Of a stretch of 64,000 nt of DNA, positions 52,678 through 61,690 are shown one piece after another. Source of the DNA: Olavius algarvensis associated proteobacterium Delta 3 (GTDB lineage: Bacteria > Desulfobacterota > Desulfobacteria > Desulfobacterales > CAFBRK01); assembly GCA_903231505.1 (NCBI GenBank), contig CAFBRK010000015.1:1-64000 (forward strand). The letters are read 5' to 3'. The notes beneath the pieces are model-generated. The model saw only the letters and a list, made by a program, of their open reading frames with translations, did no database searches and was not told where the DNA came from. Position numbers and translations under genes: made by a program. The first letter of the stretch is position 1. Each line of letters opens with the position of its first letter.

Positions 52678-53877
52678 ATGCTCGCAAAGCGTCATTTGGA
52701 ACGGTATACCGAAGTATTGCTCTGGGGACTTCGAAAGGCCAGAAAGGGCCGGTACAAGAAGGGCGATATTGTCCTGATCCGCTACGATCTGGCCGGCCTT
52801 CCCCTGGCCGAACAGGTATATGGACGGCTTCTGGAGCTGGGCATGCACCCGGTGGCCCGGATGCGATCGACATCGGCAATGGAGCTGGCATTTTTCGAAA
52901 AGTCAACCCCCCGGCAGATCACATTCCTGCCACCCGGGGAGGAAGAATTGTTCCGGAATGCCAATGGCAGCATTCTCATCTATGCACCCGACTCACTGAC
53001 CCACCTGAGCCGCACCGATCCAAAAAAAATCGGAAAGGCCGCATCCGTGTACAAACGCTTGAGGGATATCATGCAGGATCGGGAAAGCCGGGGGGATCTG
53101 AGCTGGACGATATGCGTCTTTCCGACCCGGGCGCTCGCAAGGCACGCCGGGTTAAGCATGAAAGCATATGAAGAGCAGATCGTACGCGCCTGCTATTTGA
53201 ATCGTCGAGACCCGGTGGCACAATGGCAGGAGGTTTGGAAACGCGCCCAACGGATCAAGGCGAAGCTGAATCGACTTTCGGTGGACCGTCTCCACATCGA
53301 GGCCAAAGACATTGACCTGGTGATCACACCGGGTCAACAACGGCGATGGATCGGGATCTCCGGTCGAAACATACCCAGTTTTGAAATTTTTCTCTCCCCG
53401 GACTGGCGGGGGACCGAAGGTGTTTTTTACGCGGATCAGCCGTCATTCCGCAGCGGAAACCGGATCTCCGGTGTCCGGCTCGAATTTCGAAAGGGCCGGG
53501 TCCGGAACGCCACGGCTGAGGAGGGGGAGGCGTTTCTAAAATCCCAGTTAAAAATGGACAAGGGGGCCGCAAGGGTCGGCGAGTTTTCCCTTACCGATGT
53601 TCGGTTCTCCAAAATCAACCGCTTCATGGCCAACACGCTGTTCGACGAAAATTATGGCGGCCGTTTCGGCAACAGTCACATCGCACTGGGGTCTTCGTAC
53701 GCCAACACCTACACCGGGGATCCGGACGATCTGACACCGGAGCGGAAGGAGGAACTCGGCCTCAATGACTCGGCACTGCACTGGGATCTTGTCAATACCG
53801 GAAAGAAGCGGGTGACGGCCCTGCTGACATCCGGCAGGAAACAGATAATATATGAAAACGGTCACTTCACCGTATAA
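52678..53877 (+). CDS. M29-family aminopeptidase (aminopeptidase T / AmpS-like)
   Basis: 399 residues from the ATG at 52678 (GGAGAG 6 nt upstream); the frame is open to 52441 but the extra part is repeat-derived. Family motifs: a co-catalytic Glu region in VRLEFRKGRVRNATAEEGEAFL, then FMANTLFDENYGGRFGNSHIALGSSY and SALHWDLV near the C-terminus, with the metal-binding His and Asp. M29 enzymes are cytosolic, dimeric, and remove N-terminal residues of broad type. The N-terminal half (LIRYDLAGLPLAEQVYGRLLE) is also typical. It appears to be a monocistronic gene. Confidence 0.9.
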   Translation: MLAKRHLERYTEVLLWGLRKARKGRYKKGDIVLIRYDLAGLPLAEQVYGRLLELGMHPVARMRSTSAMELAFFEKSTPRQITFLPPGEEELFRNANGSILIYAPDSLTHLSRTDPKKIGKAASVYKRLRDIMQDRESRGDLSWTICVFPTRALARHAGLSMKAYEEQIVRACYLNRRDPVAQWQEVWKRAQRIKAKLNRLSVDRLHIEAKDIDLVITPGQQRRWIGISGRNIPSFEIFLSPDWRGTEGVFYADQPSFRSGNRISGVRLEFRKGRVRNATAEEGEAFLKSQLKMDKGAARVGEFSLTDVRFSKINRFMANTLFDENYGGRFGNSHIALGSSYANTYTGDPDDLTPERKEELGLNDSALHWDLVNTGKKRVTALLTSGRKQIIYENGHFTV

Positions 53878-53946
53878 GCACGGTTCCACGAGCGATCCAA
53901 ACAGGCTCAACTGAATTAACACTCTTCTCCCGAAAGAAGAAACTGT

Positions 53947-54513
53947 ATGTCGAACTTGAACTCCGATCGGAATAGATGGACTTCTTTCTGGTCGGAATAC
54001 ATGGTGTGGTCGGTTCGGCTGATCTGCTACTTCTCAGGTGTGCTGTTCTGGGATTCAATGAGAAGCAGTTTGGATGCCATCATCCAAATCCCTCTGCTTC
54101 CCGATGCGATCCTCTGGGGGTACAGCATTTTGTGTTTCGGAGTTCTGGAGCAACAAGTCAAAAAAAAGTACAGACCCCGGTATGAATCACTCGGCCTGAG
54201 CGATGAGGCCAAAGACGAAAGGATACGCAAAGAGCGACTGATGATCACGGCCTGGACGTATTGCGGCGTGAACTTTGTCCTCGGCACCATCGCGTCTTTG
54301 CTCGTCCATAGAGAATTTTCAATTCCGGCCGTACTCGGTCTTGTCGGACTCCTTGCGGCGTCCTTGTGCACGGTGGTCGGCAGCGCGATGATGGCGGCAC
54401 GAAATTCAAGAACCGGAGAACTCAATCCGGTCCTCATGTTTATGGGAGTATGCATGCTGATTCCCGCGGCAGGATATATTCTCTTCATGTTTCATTATGA
54501 ATTTCTAGCTTAA
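53947..54513 (+). CDS. hypothetical integral membrane protein
   Basis: 188 residues with about four membrane segments: WSVRLICYFSGVLFW (about 20-35), LLPDAILWGYSILCFG (50-65), TAWTYCGVNFVLGTIASLLV (100-120) and AVLGLVGLLAASLCTVVGSAMM, plus a last one near 170. A charged cytosolic loop (KKKYRPRYESLGLSDEAKDERIRKERL) lies between the second and third. I do not recognise a family. The start has a GAAAGAAGAAACTGT stretch upstream. It converges with the BCCT unit. Confidence 0.65.
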   Translation: MSNLNSDRNRWTSFWSEYMVWSVRLICYFSGVLFWDSMRSSLDAIIQIPLLPDAILWGYSILCFGVLEQQVKKKYRPRYESLGLSDEAKDERIRKERLMITAWTYCGVNFVLGTIASLLVHREFSIPAVLGLVGLLAASLCTVVGSAMMAARNSRTGELNPVLMFMGVCMLIPAAGYILFMFHYEFLA

Positions 54514-54536
54514 ACGGGAGGACATCACATCGGTGG

Positions 54537-54659
54537 CTATTCGGACTCATCTTCTGTTGGCTCCTTGAAATAAAGCCAAATCATCAGGCCAATAAAGACA
54601 AATACCACGACGTTCATAAGCGTTTCGACGGACAGCAGACTTTCCACTAAACTCGCCAT
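54537..54659 (-). CDS. 40-residue single-pass membrane protein after the BCCT transporter
   Basis: Short frame found by reading the minus strand. It starts at the ATG at 54659, 4 nt after the BCCT stop, with GAGTG upstream. It begins MASLVESLLSVETLMN, then VVVFVFIGLMIWLYF as one membrane helix, then a short acidic tail (KEPTEDESE). The position, the helix and the negative tail suggest a small subunit or accessory peptide of the transporter. It is too short for usual gene calling. Confidence 0.6.
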   Translation of the reverse strand: MASLVESLLSVETLMNVVVFVFIGLMIWLYFKEPTEDESE

Positions 54660-54663
54660 AAGA

Positions 54664-56148
54664 TCACTCGACTTCCTTTTTGAGAGATTTTAACAGACAG
54701 ACCATCAGCAGTATGACAATAAATACAAACGGTCCGGCGCTCAGGGCGATGATCTGCCGTACGGCCGAAACGCTGTCGGACAGGATCATGGACAGTCCCA
54801 GCAGGCCCAGGATGGCTCCCCAGATCAGCTTGATCTTCACGCTCGGGTTCTGGTCCCCGCCGGTGGAAAACATGGCCAGGACATAAGCGGCACTGACCAC
54901 GCTGGTCACAATGAAGAGAAATGCCGCCACGATTGTGGCTATTGTCGTCAGCGCGGACAGGGGCAGCGTGTCGAGCAGCAGAAACGTCGTTTGATTGATA
55001 TTCGATGCGACAACCGACGGGTCCAGTTTCTCAGCCCCACCCTTAAAGAACCCCATTCCCCCGAAAATCCCGAACCAGAAAATCGAAAAGACCGTGGGCG
55101 CCAGCAGAACCCCGGCGAGAAACTCCCGGATGGTTCGCCCCTTCGATATCCGGGCGATGAACACCCCCACAAAGGGCGACCAGGCCAGCCACCAGACCAT
55201 GTAATTGAGTGTCCAGTCGCCGAACCAGCTTTCGACCTGTTCATCGTAAAAGGTAAACGTGTTAAACCCGTGGGGAATCACCCCGCTGATATAGGTGCCG
55301 ATGGCCTCGACGATCCCGTTCATCAGAAAATGGGTCGGGCCGACCAGGAGGAGATAGAGCATCAACCCCACGGCAATCACAATGGCGGTATTGGAGAGCA
55401 GGGCCATGCCTTTGCTCAGATCGACCGTCAGGGGCACAATGTAGGCCAGCACCAGAACCCCGAACACCGCCAGACTCAACGTCAGGCCGGTCTGTTCCCA
55501 GTTAAACAGGGCGGCAATCCCGTCCTGAACCTGGAACACCCCCATGGCCACCGAACCGGCAAGGCCAATGGCTATGGCATAAATGGAGAGCAGATCAACC
55601 AACCACCCCACCCCGGCCGACCATTTCTCGCCGGCAAACACAGTTTTGATGGGGGCGCTGATCAATTGGGGGGTGCCTTTCCGAAATCCGAAATAGGCAA
55701 TGACAAGCCCCGTAAGACCGTAGATGGCCCAGGCGTGAAGGCCCCAGTGGAAATTAGTGATGAACAAGGCCCAAGTGGCCGATTGGACCGGCACAACCTT
55801 TGCACTCACTAAAAACAGATAATGGGTGATCGGTTCGGCCGCCCCGAAAAAGAGAAGGCCAACCCCCATCCCGGCGGCAAACATCATCGTCAACCAGCTC
55901 ATCGTTGAAAACTCAGGTTGGTCGTCGTCCTTGCCAAGGCGGATTCGACCATACCGCGAAACAGCGAGCCAGCCGCAGACCAGTAGCAAAGTAGTGGCCG
56001 TCAGCATCACGAACCAGCCTCGACTCCGAAATACAAGACGCACATAGTCGGTGGCCAGTTGTGTTAACCCGGCGGTGTCGACAATTCCCCAAACGGCCAC
56101 GGCCAGGGTCAATCCGACGGCGATGAGCAGCAGCGGATTAAAAAACAT
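54664..56148 (-). CDS. BCCT-family transporter (betaine/choline/carnitine type)
   Basis: 494 residues with 12 membrane helices. The signature of the family is complete in MVWWLAWSPFVGVFIARISKG; the Trp box residues and the Gly-rich stretch MMFAAGMGVGLLFFGAAEP (about 90-108) are present. The N-terminus is short (no long osmosensor domain) and the C-terminus ends LKSLKKEVE without the long regulatory tail of BetP. It imports a quaternary ammonium solute by cation coupling or exchange. The adjacent GDPD gene might release choline-type head groups, a possible functional link (inference). Confidence 0.92.
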   Translation of the reverse strand: MFFNPLLLIAVGLTLAVAVWGIVDTAGLTQLATDYVRLVFRSRGWFVMLTATTLLLVCGWLAVSRYGRIRLGKDDDQPEFSTMSWLTMMFAAGMGVGLLFFGAAEPITHYLFLVSAKVVPVQSATWALFITNFHWGLHAWAIYGLTGLVIAYFGFRKGTPQLISAPIKTVFAGEKWSAGVGWLVDLLSIYAIAIGLAGSVAMGVFQVQDGIAALFNWEQTGLTLSLAVFGVLVLAYIVPLTVDLSKGMALLSNTAIVIAVGLMLYLLLVGPTHFLMNGIVEAIGTYISGVIPHGFNTFTFYDEQVESWFGDWTLNYMVWWLAWSPFVGVFIARISKGRTIREFLAGVLLAPTVFSIFWFGIFGGMGFFKGGAEKLDPSVVASNINQTTFLLLDTLPLSALTTIATIVAAFLFIVTSVVSAAYVLAMFSTGGDQNPSVKIKLIWGAILGLLGLSMILSDSVSAVRQIIALSAGPFVFIVILLMVCLLKSLKKEVE

Positions 56149-56336
56149 GGGCAGGTCCTCTTTCCGATGGGTTGGCGAGATTAAAATCTTTCGATAAACG
56201 TATAGCGCAATCGATATAAGTCAAATTGGGTGCCTGTTTCCGGAGACTTGGCTGGTTAGGAATTGTAGATGTCTCGGCCATCATAGGATCTATGGAGACG
56301 GTAACATCAGTCTTCCCCAGAGGCGGTGCATCAAGT

Positions 56337-58220
56337 TCAAGCGTCTTCAGCTGGTGACGAGACCAGGGTCGTCCGGAGCAGACCGGCTTCGCCCGCAATC
56401 CAAATCAATAGTCGCCCGACGGGGCTGATTTTTTCCCGGAATTCTATCAATTGCCGCGCCAGCGCGGGTTCGTCGGTGATGATGCCGTCGGCGCCTCGGC
56501 TCATCATCACCGACATCTGGATTGGATCATTGATCGTCCATACATAGAGTTTCATGCCTTTGTCATGCGCATTGCGAATCATGGCGTAGGAGGCGGCCCT
56601 CGAGTTGAGCGCCAGAAAGTTCACGTCTAGACGGGTGAGATCACCGATGCTGGCAGTATTCAACAGGCCGTGGGACCATTCAGGTCGCAGGGCAATGGAT
56701 TTTCGCAGCCCGGCGAGCGAGAGAGACATGATTTTGACGTTCGAGGCCATCCCGGCATCTTCGACGACGTCAATAACCCGGGACTCGAGGGATTGATCAT
56801 GCCCGTAATATTTAAGTTCGATGACCACCCCGATACGGCCTTTGGCCAGATCCAGGGCCTCCCGCAGTGTCGGCACCCGCTGATCCGAAAATTCGGGATC
56901 AAACCAGCTGCCGATGTCCATGTCTTGAAGTTGTTCTCCGGTAGCGTCCCAGACCCTTAGGCTCTGTTGGGCCACCTTCATGAAATCGCTGTCGTGGGCT
57001 ACAATGACGACACCATCGGCATTTTCCTGAACGTCGAGCTCGATCCAGTCTGCCTGGTCATGAATCGCCCGCTCAAATGCGGCCAGGGTATTCTCCGGTG
57101 CAGCTCCGGAGGCTCCCCGGTGAGCGATAATATCGATCTTCTCTTGTTCGCCCATGTTTCGAGCCGCAGCATACCCCCCCACTACGACAACCAACAGCAC
57201 TGCGGCGCCGATTCCGACAATCGCCTTTCCCGGAATGCCTGCGCTGGGTTTGTCGCTGAGAGATCCCGGCACCGATATGTCAGGATTGAGCCGGCCGGGG
57301 CCGGCCATGGACCGGTAAAGACGCACGATCAACAGGGCAAACAGCGCCGTACTGATAATGGCAATCCCCAGGTTACCCAGTCCGGCGACCAGCAGCGTGA
57401 TTCCAAGACCCGTTGCCACAATCGCCAGATTCCCCGTGAGATCCGGGATCAGGATATCTCCGAGGTTGCCGACCAAAAATGTAAACAATCCCGAAAGAAA
57501 AGTAATCCCCGCAAGCCATATCATCAGCAGAGATGTAATCTTCCACGCATTTTCCCCGATTGTCCGTTTGCTCTCACGGAGTGCTTCTCTGCCCCGGCTG
57601 CCCTGGAACAAAACCATCGGCAGGCTCAGAATCCAGTTGGCGAATATCCGTAGCACAAGGATCGCCGTGATGACCATCAGCAATCCGGCCAGTGTCACTG
57701 CCCACCACCACTCGGGCGGTTTTTCGACCAGATAAAAATTGATGTCATGCCGGGTCAGGAAGATCACGTAAAGGCCGCCGATCGCGGCAAGAAAAGGTGC
57801 GGCGACCAGCAGGAGACGCACCATCACCTGCCCCGCCAGCGTCACCATGGTGACGGCATATCCGGACACGTAGCGAAATGCGTTCAGCCAGGACACCTGA
57901 CGGTTCTCCACGGCACCGAAACCGATCACCATCAACACGCCCTGTTCGGCAAACAGGACGCCCAGAGAAACCGCCCCGATGACGATCAGTGCCGCAATGC
58001 CGAAGGGATGGAGCAAAAAGACCGCGATATCCGCATCCGCCAGCACACCATCGTCGGTCGTGATCAGAAACAGCTTCAGGAGAAGACCCACCAGCGGTGT
58101 CAGCACGACAAGCGCCAGCGCCCGTGACAGTAGATCGGTCAGAAGAAGTTGGGGCCAGGTTCGACGAAAATCCTGGCGGGCCTTTAACAGCTCGTTCCAG
58201 TTAATCGATTGGGTTGTCAT
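56337..58220 (-). CDS. membrane-anchored glycerophosphodiester phosphodiesterase
   Basis: 627 residues. The first 340 are a membrane domain with about eight hydrophobic segments (GPDPase_memb type). After a further anchor (VGIGAAVLLVVVVGGYAAA) the catalytic GDPD barrel runs from about 360 to 605. Its active-site loop is IIAHRGASGAAPENTLAAF, with WIELDVQENADGVVIVAHDSDF next. The C-terminal part has LYVWTINDPIQM and GADGIITDEP. It cleaves glycerophosphodiesters such as glycerophosphocholine to glycerol-3-phosphate and alcohol. It lies upstream of the BCCT gene on the same strand, 188 nt apart. Confidence 0.93.
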   Translation of the reverse strand: MTTQSINWNELLKARQDFRRTWPQLLLTDLLSRALALVVLTPLVGLLLKLFLITTDDGVLADADIAVFLLHPFGIAALIVIGAVSLGVLFAEQGVLMVIGFGAVENRQVSWLNAFRYVSGYAVTMVTLAGQVMVRLLLVAAPFLAAIGGLYVIFLTRHDINFYLVEKPPEWWWAVTLAGLLMVITAILVLRIFANWILSLPMVLFQGSRGREALRESKRTIGENAWKITSLLMIWLAGITFLSGLFTFLVGNLGDILIPDLTGNLAIVATGLGITLLVAGLGNLGIAIISTALFALLIVRLYRSMAGPGRLNPDISVPGSLSDKPSAGIPGKAIVGIGAAVLLVVVVGGYAAARNMGEQEKIDIIAHRGASGAAPENTLAAFERAIHDQADWIELDVQENADGVVIVAHDSDFMKVAQQSLRVWDATGEQLQDMDIGSWFDPEFSDQRVPTLREALDLAKGRIGVVIELKYYGHDQSLESRVIDVVEDAGMASNVKIMSLSLAGLRKSIALRPEWSHGLLNTASIGDLTRLDVNFLALNSRAASYAMIRNAHDKGMKLYVWTINDPIQMSVMMSRGADGIITDEPALARQLIEFREKISPVGRLLIWIAGEAGLLRTTLVSSPAEDA

Positions 58221-58248
58221 GTAGTCTCACTTCAGGTGGACCGGAAGT

Positions 58249-58956
58249 TTAGGACAGGACCTCGAAACGAGAGAGGGAGAAAAAATTGCCCTCAACTGTA
58301 TTAACGGTGACGCCGGTGATGACCGCGATCTGTCCATCGAAGCGGTTGGTCAGGTCTGTTAGAATGGAGAACAGATCGTCATCTATTCTCTTCATGAGAA
58401 ACCGGGTTGCGGCAACCACCTCCGGGAGATGGCCGGCGTTCTTGTGTTCTAAGAGAAACGGCAGCATGATCTGTTCGACAACGCGCTGCTGCCTGTCCAG
58501 GGGATCTTCAGCTTTGTTCCGCAGGGCGTCGCAGCCGGCATGCAACACCGCACACAGGGACCCGCACGACGTCGTGATCTCCTGCTGTCCGGGCCGCGGA
58601 ATCTCGCCCCACCTGCCCTGGTGGAGGCCGATATGGGGGCCGCCCACGAGCAACAGGTTCTTTTGTCCGTTCACCTCCGGCACGTGATGGGACACCGCGC
58701 CCAGCGCGCTCCTGCCGCCATGACAATATCCGGCCAGCCCGCCGAATTTAAACCGTCCTCCCCAGTATCTCTGAAGCAGTTCCAATTCGGGTTCGTTGAT
58801 TTCATCACAACACCCGCCTTCGGCAAACCGGGTGTTTTCCGGTGTAAATCCATACGTCTCTTCGAGCAGAATGTTCTTCTTGGCAAAAAAAAGCCTGCCC
58901 GGCTCGGCTTTCGGGAAATGGGCCTGAATCTGTTGGATGATTTCGTCACCGCGCAT
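58249..58956 (-). CDS. LCIB/LCIC-type carbonic anhydrase-like protein
   Basis: 235 residues from the ATG at 58956 (GGAGGGGGAG upstream). Residues 40-140 match the limiting-CO2-inducible LCIB/C domain: GGCCDEINEPELELL (48-62), FGGLAGYCHGGRSALGAVSHHVPE (split around 71-94), VGGPHIGLHQG and SCGSLCAVL. Candidate zinc ligands are Cys49/Cys50, His90/His91 and Cys131. The family folds like beta-carbonic anhydrases and interconverts CO2 and bicarbonate in some members. It is last in the minus-strand unit after DUF2955, overlapping that gene by 11 nt. An enzymatic role here is inference. Confidence 0.8.
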   Translation of the reverse strand: MRGDEIIQQIQAHFPKAEPGRLFFAKKNILLEETYGFTPENTRFAEGGCCDEINEPELELLQRYWGGRFKFGGLAGYCHGGRSALGAVSHHVPEVNGQKNLLLVGGPHIGLHQGRWGEIPRPGQQEITTSCGSLCAVLHAGCDALRNKAEDPLDRQQRVVEQIMLPFLLEHKNAGHLPEVVAATRFLMKRIDDDLFSILTDLTNRFDGQIAVITGVTVNTVEGNFFSLSRFEVLS

Positions 58957-60016
58957 GAGTTCTCCCCCTCCTTTCCTGAAAACTTTCCACCATACGGAAT
59001 GCGATACTAATGTAAAGGCCGGCCAGTATGATTTGCCCGACCCGTATAAGAAACTTAACCCCTGCCGTGTCGGCATCGGACGCTGTGCTCCCGCCGATCA
59101 GGATGAGAAGTGTTGAAAAGCCCATGGCGAAAAGAGGGGCTGATTTCCGCTCCGAAAAGTTGATACGGGCAAAAAGCAGACCGGAGAACAGGGTGAGCAG
59201 GAGCAGAAAGCCAAAATTCGGAACGGCGACAATAAGATAGTAAAACACGATCGCCGCGACACCGCCCAGAGTGTTGCCGACGATCATGGTTAGACTGATC
59301 TTGCGGCCGATGGTAGAGCTGGCCTGCTGGGCGAGAATGGCGATGAACACCATAATAAGGACTTCGTCTTTGAGATTGAACATGAAAAAAAAGACAACAG
59401 CCGGACAGACGACCACCATGCTCAGTCCGGCATCGCGTATTTTCGTACGCGGCGGGATCTCCTGCGTTGCAGCCCCTGCCGTAGTTTCGCCGGTCAGATG
59501 GGGAGGTTCTCGAAACACCGCCTGGCTAATCCAGGACACACCGACAGCCACTGCACAATTCTGGATGAGAGCGAGCGCAATAATCAGTGCCATTTCTTGG
59601 GAAGAAAGCGCTATCATGGGAATCACGGTGACACCGATGGTCGTAAACATTACCATCACCGGCGAGGCGCCCCCGGCATTAGCGTAGTAAATCAAAAAGA
59701 GCAGAAGAGCCATCACCAGTGTAAACACAACAGGATATTTTAAAAGGGTCAGGCTGAGTACAAGGCCGAGGGTACACCCGAATATCATGGCCTCGATGGT
59801 GCCAAGGCCGCCCGGAAGGGTGAGACCGGATGTGGGTGCCTTCAGAAATGCCCAGACGAACACCGGTGTGATGTAAGACAGAGGCCAGGCAAGACCGTAG
59901 GATATGGCCACAGACAACGTGGTGGCCACGGCCAATCGCAGGGTCCGAACACCCGGCAAGTCCAGGCCTCTCGGTGATATATCGGCGTCGATTGTCGTTG
60001 TCAGGTCACTCGTCAT
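58946..60016 (-). CDS. DUF2955 membrane protein (FUSC/efflux type)
   Basis: 356 residues with about ten membrane helices in two groups separated by a soluble loop (QAVFREPPHLTGETTAG... PPRTKIRD). The first block has LRLAVATTLSVAISYGLAW and YITPVFVWAFLKAPTSG; the second SMVVVCPAVVFFFMF and VLIMVFIAILAQQASSTIGR. It resembles aromatic acid exporter/FUSC proteins that pair with HlyD-type adaptors, and the HlyD gene lies upstream (60269-61453) on the same strand, NodT beyond that. Its role as the inner-membrane pump component of a tripartite exporter is inference from context. Confidence 0.82.
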   Translation of the reverse strand: MTSDLTTTIDADISPRGLDLPGVRTLRLAVATTLSVAISYGLAWPLSYITPVFVWAFLKAPTSGLTLPGGLGTIEAMIFGCTLGLVLSLTLLKYPVVFTLVMALLLFLIYYANAGGASPVMVMFTTIGVTVIPMIALSSQEMALIIALALIQNCAVAVGVSWISQAVFREPPHLTGETTAGAATQEIPPRTKIRDAGLSMVVVCPAVVFFFMFNLKDEVLIMVFIAILAQQASSTIGRKISLTMIVGNTLGGVAAIVFYYLIVAVPNFGFLLLLTLFSGLLFARINFSERKSAPLFAMGFSTLLILIGGSTASDADTAGVKFLIRVGQIILAGLYISIAFRMVESFQERRGRTHAR

Positions 60017-60088
60017 GATGTGATTCGAAGTAAAGCAGTAAATGGAACCGGCAGTCGGGCAATCCGTTTTCGCCCTCCGGGCTGCGCC

Positions 60089-60268
60089 GGACAGACGGGC
60101 TAACCGGCCAACGGGTCAACGGGCAAACCGGCAATCCGGCAATCCGATCTACCGGCAAACCGGCTAAACCGGCCAACCCTTCGACTCGCTTTGCTCGCTC
60201 AGGACAAGCGGGCAGACGGGTCAACGGGCTAACGGGCAAACGGGCAAACGGGCAAACCGGCCAACGGA
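60089..60268. repeat. CAAACGGG/CAAACCGG octamer arrays after hlyD
   Basis: Two blocks, 60089-60180 and 60202-60268, of GGCTAACC, GGCCAACG, GGTCAACG, GGCAAACC, GGCAATCC and GGCAAACG units, all in the same orientation. The right block ends at the base before the hlyD stop codon (60269-60271). Between them is CTTCGACTCGCTTTGCTCGCTCAGG. It is the same family as at 19567-19846 and 46191-46280. No promoter or gene is seen in 60017-60268. Confidence 0.85.
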
Positions 60269-61453
60269 CTAGTACACATACGAGAAATAGCTCACCAACC
60301 GTATCCACCATCGGCCGAGGGCATTCAGAAACGGATGGCCGCCGGTATACACAATGACGCTGGCCTGTCCTCCGGGTCGGCGAAATCCTCTGGCCGCTTC
60401 ATCGGAGAATTTAATAATCACCGGAAATCGTTGTGCCTCTTTCAGCCACCCCCCGGTCGTCTCGATCGTCGGCAGGGCCCCCAGTGCATCCTTCCCGCCC
60501 CGGCTCACCCCCCAACCTATACTGGAGACATGGCCGCGGAAAATTCTTCCCGGGGCGACATCCAGGGCCAGTTCCACGGTATCGCCCTGTTTGATGTTGC
60601 CGAGGTTGTTTTCCCGCATATCGGCCTGTATCCAGACGTCCGTGGTTGATACGTAGGTCATCAACGGCTGTCCGATCCCCGCGTATTGCCCCACATCGAT
60701 CTGAAGGTTGGTAATACTACCGTGGCCGGGGGATCGGATCGTCGTCCACTCCAGGTTGAGCCGTGCCTGCTCGAGGGCGGCCAGCGCCGATTTAATCCTG
60801 GCATTGTCTCTCCCTTTCCGACCGAGTTTCTCCTTGGATTTGGCTAGATCGGCTTCAGCTGCAGATACCTTGGTTATCGCCACGGCGACCGCTGTTTTGC
60901 GATTGGTTAATTCGAATTTGGATACGGCGCCCGGATCCAGGTCGTACACATTCTTGACCAGATCATAATTCTGCTGGGCCTGCCTGAGTTTTGCCTTCGC
61001 ATTGAGCAGGGAGGCCTGGGCCGAATCCACAGCGGCTGTATCGGCTCCGATGGCCTGCCCGGCCTGTTCCAGAGCCGCCTCGGCATTCTCCAGGGCAAGT
61101 TCGTAGGAATAGGGATCGATCTGAAGAAGCGGCTGCCCGATGGTGACGACCTCATTGTTGTTCACCGTCACCTCGGTCACGTACCCGGATACCTGGGGCG
61201 TAATGGGTACGATATAGGCATGAATCTTCGCCTGACTTGTGAAGGGCACAAATCGATCCGACAGCACGTGCCATACAAAGAGCAGCGCACAAGCGGCCAG
61301 CACAATCAGCGTGAACCGCCGCACGGGGTCGGCCTTTGTCTTCTTCCCTTCCCGGTTTTCAACCGCCTCGATAGCCATCTCCTCCGCCTTTTGTTCAGCG
61401 GGTATGGCTCCGGCACCCGATTCCGGTTCCATGTTATCTTTATCGGAAGACAT
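60269..61453 (-). CDS. HlyD-family membrane fusion protein
   Basis: 394 residues. A membrane anchor (FTLIVLAACALLFVWHVLS, about 48-66) follows a charged N-terminus. Then come the barrel/lipoyl halves (AKIHAYIVPITPQVSGYVTEV and WTTIRSPGHGSITNLQIDVG) around a long hairpin of coiled coil (AALEQAGQAIGADTAAVDSAQ... SKEKLGRKGRDN). It bridges the inner-membrane pump and the outer-membrane channel. Together with NodT upstream and DUF2955 downstream it forms a drug or aromatic-compound exporter of the EmrA/AaeA kind. Confidence 0.92.
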   Translation of the reverse strand: MSSDKDNMEPESGAGAIPAEQKAEEMAIEAVENREGKKTKADPVRRFTLIVLAACALLFVWHVLSDRFVPFTSQAKIHAYIVPITPQVSGYVTEVTVNNNEVVTIGQPLLQIDPYSYELALENAEAALEQAGQAIGADTAAVDSAQASLLNAKAKLRQAQQNYDLVKNVYDLDPGAVSKFELTNRKTAVAVAITKVSAAEADLAKSKEKLGRKGRDNARIKSALAALEQARLNLEWTTIRSPGHGSITNLQIDVGQYAGIGQPLMTYVSTTDVWIQADMRENNLGNIKQGDTVELALDVAPGRIFRGHVSSIGWGVSRGGKDALGALPTIETTGGWLKEAQRFPVIIKFSDEAARGFRRPGGQASVIVYTGGHPFLNALGRWWIRLVSYFSYVY

Positions 61454-61690
61454 ATTCAGAAATTTGTTTTGTTAATCCGTGATAAATTTGCGACGAAAAT
61501 TTATTACCAGCTCGGCTTCCGCCAGAATCCATTTTCGGGAACTGTCGGAAGCTGGTCGCCATTGGATATCTCCAGCAGGTTTCCCCAATTGGTCCGCTGC
61601 TCCATCTTCTCCCGGACGTCGATCGGAACAAAATCTTTTCCTCTGCTCAGTTCCCAGCCCCCGCCCAGGGCTTTGTACAGGCCGATGAGA

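Noticed and set aside
60006..60311. 101-codon minus-strand frame rich in Pro/Val/Arg
   Set aside because: It is a translation of the octamer array, not a gene.
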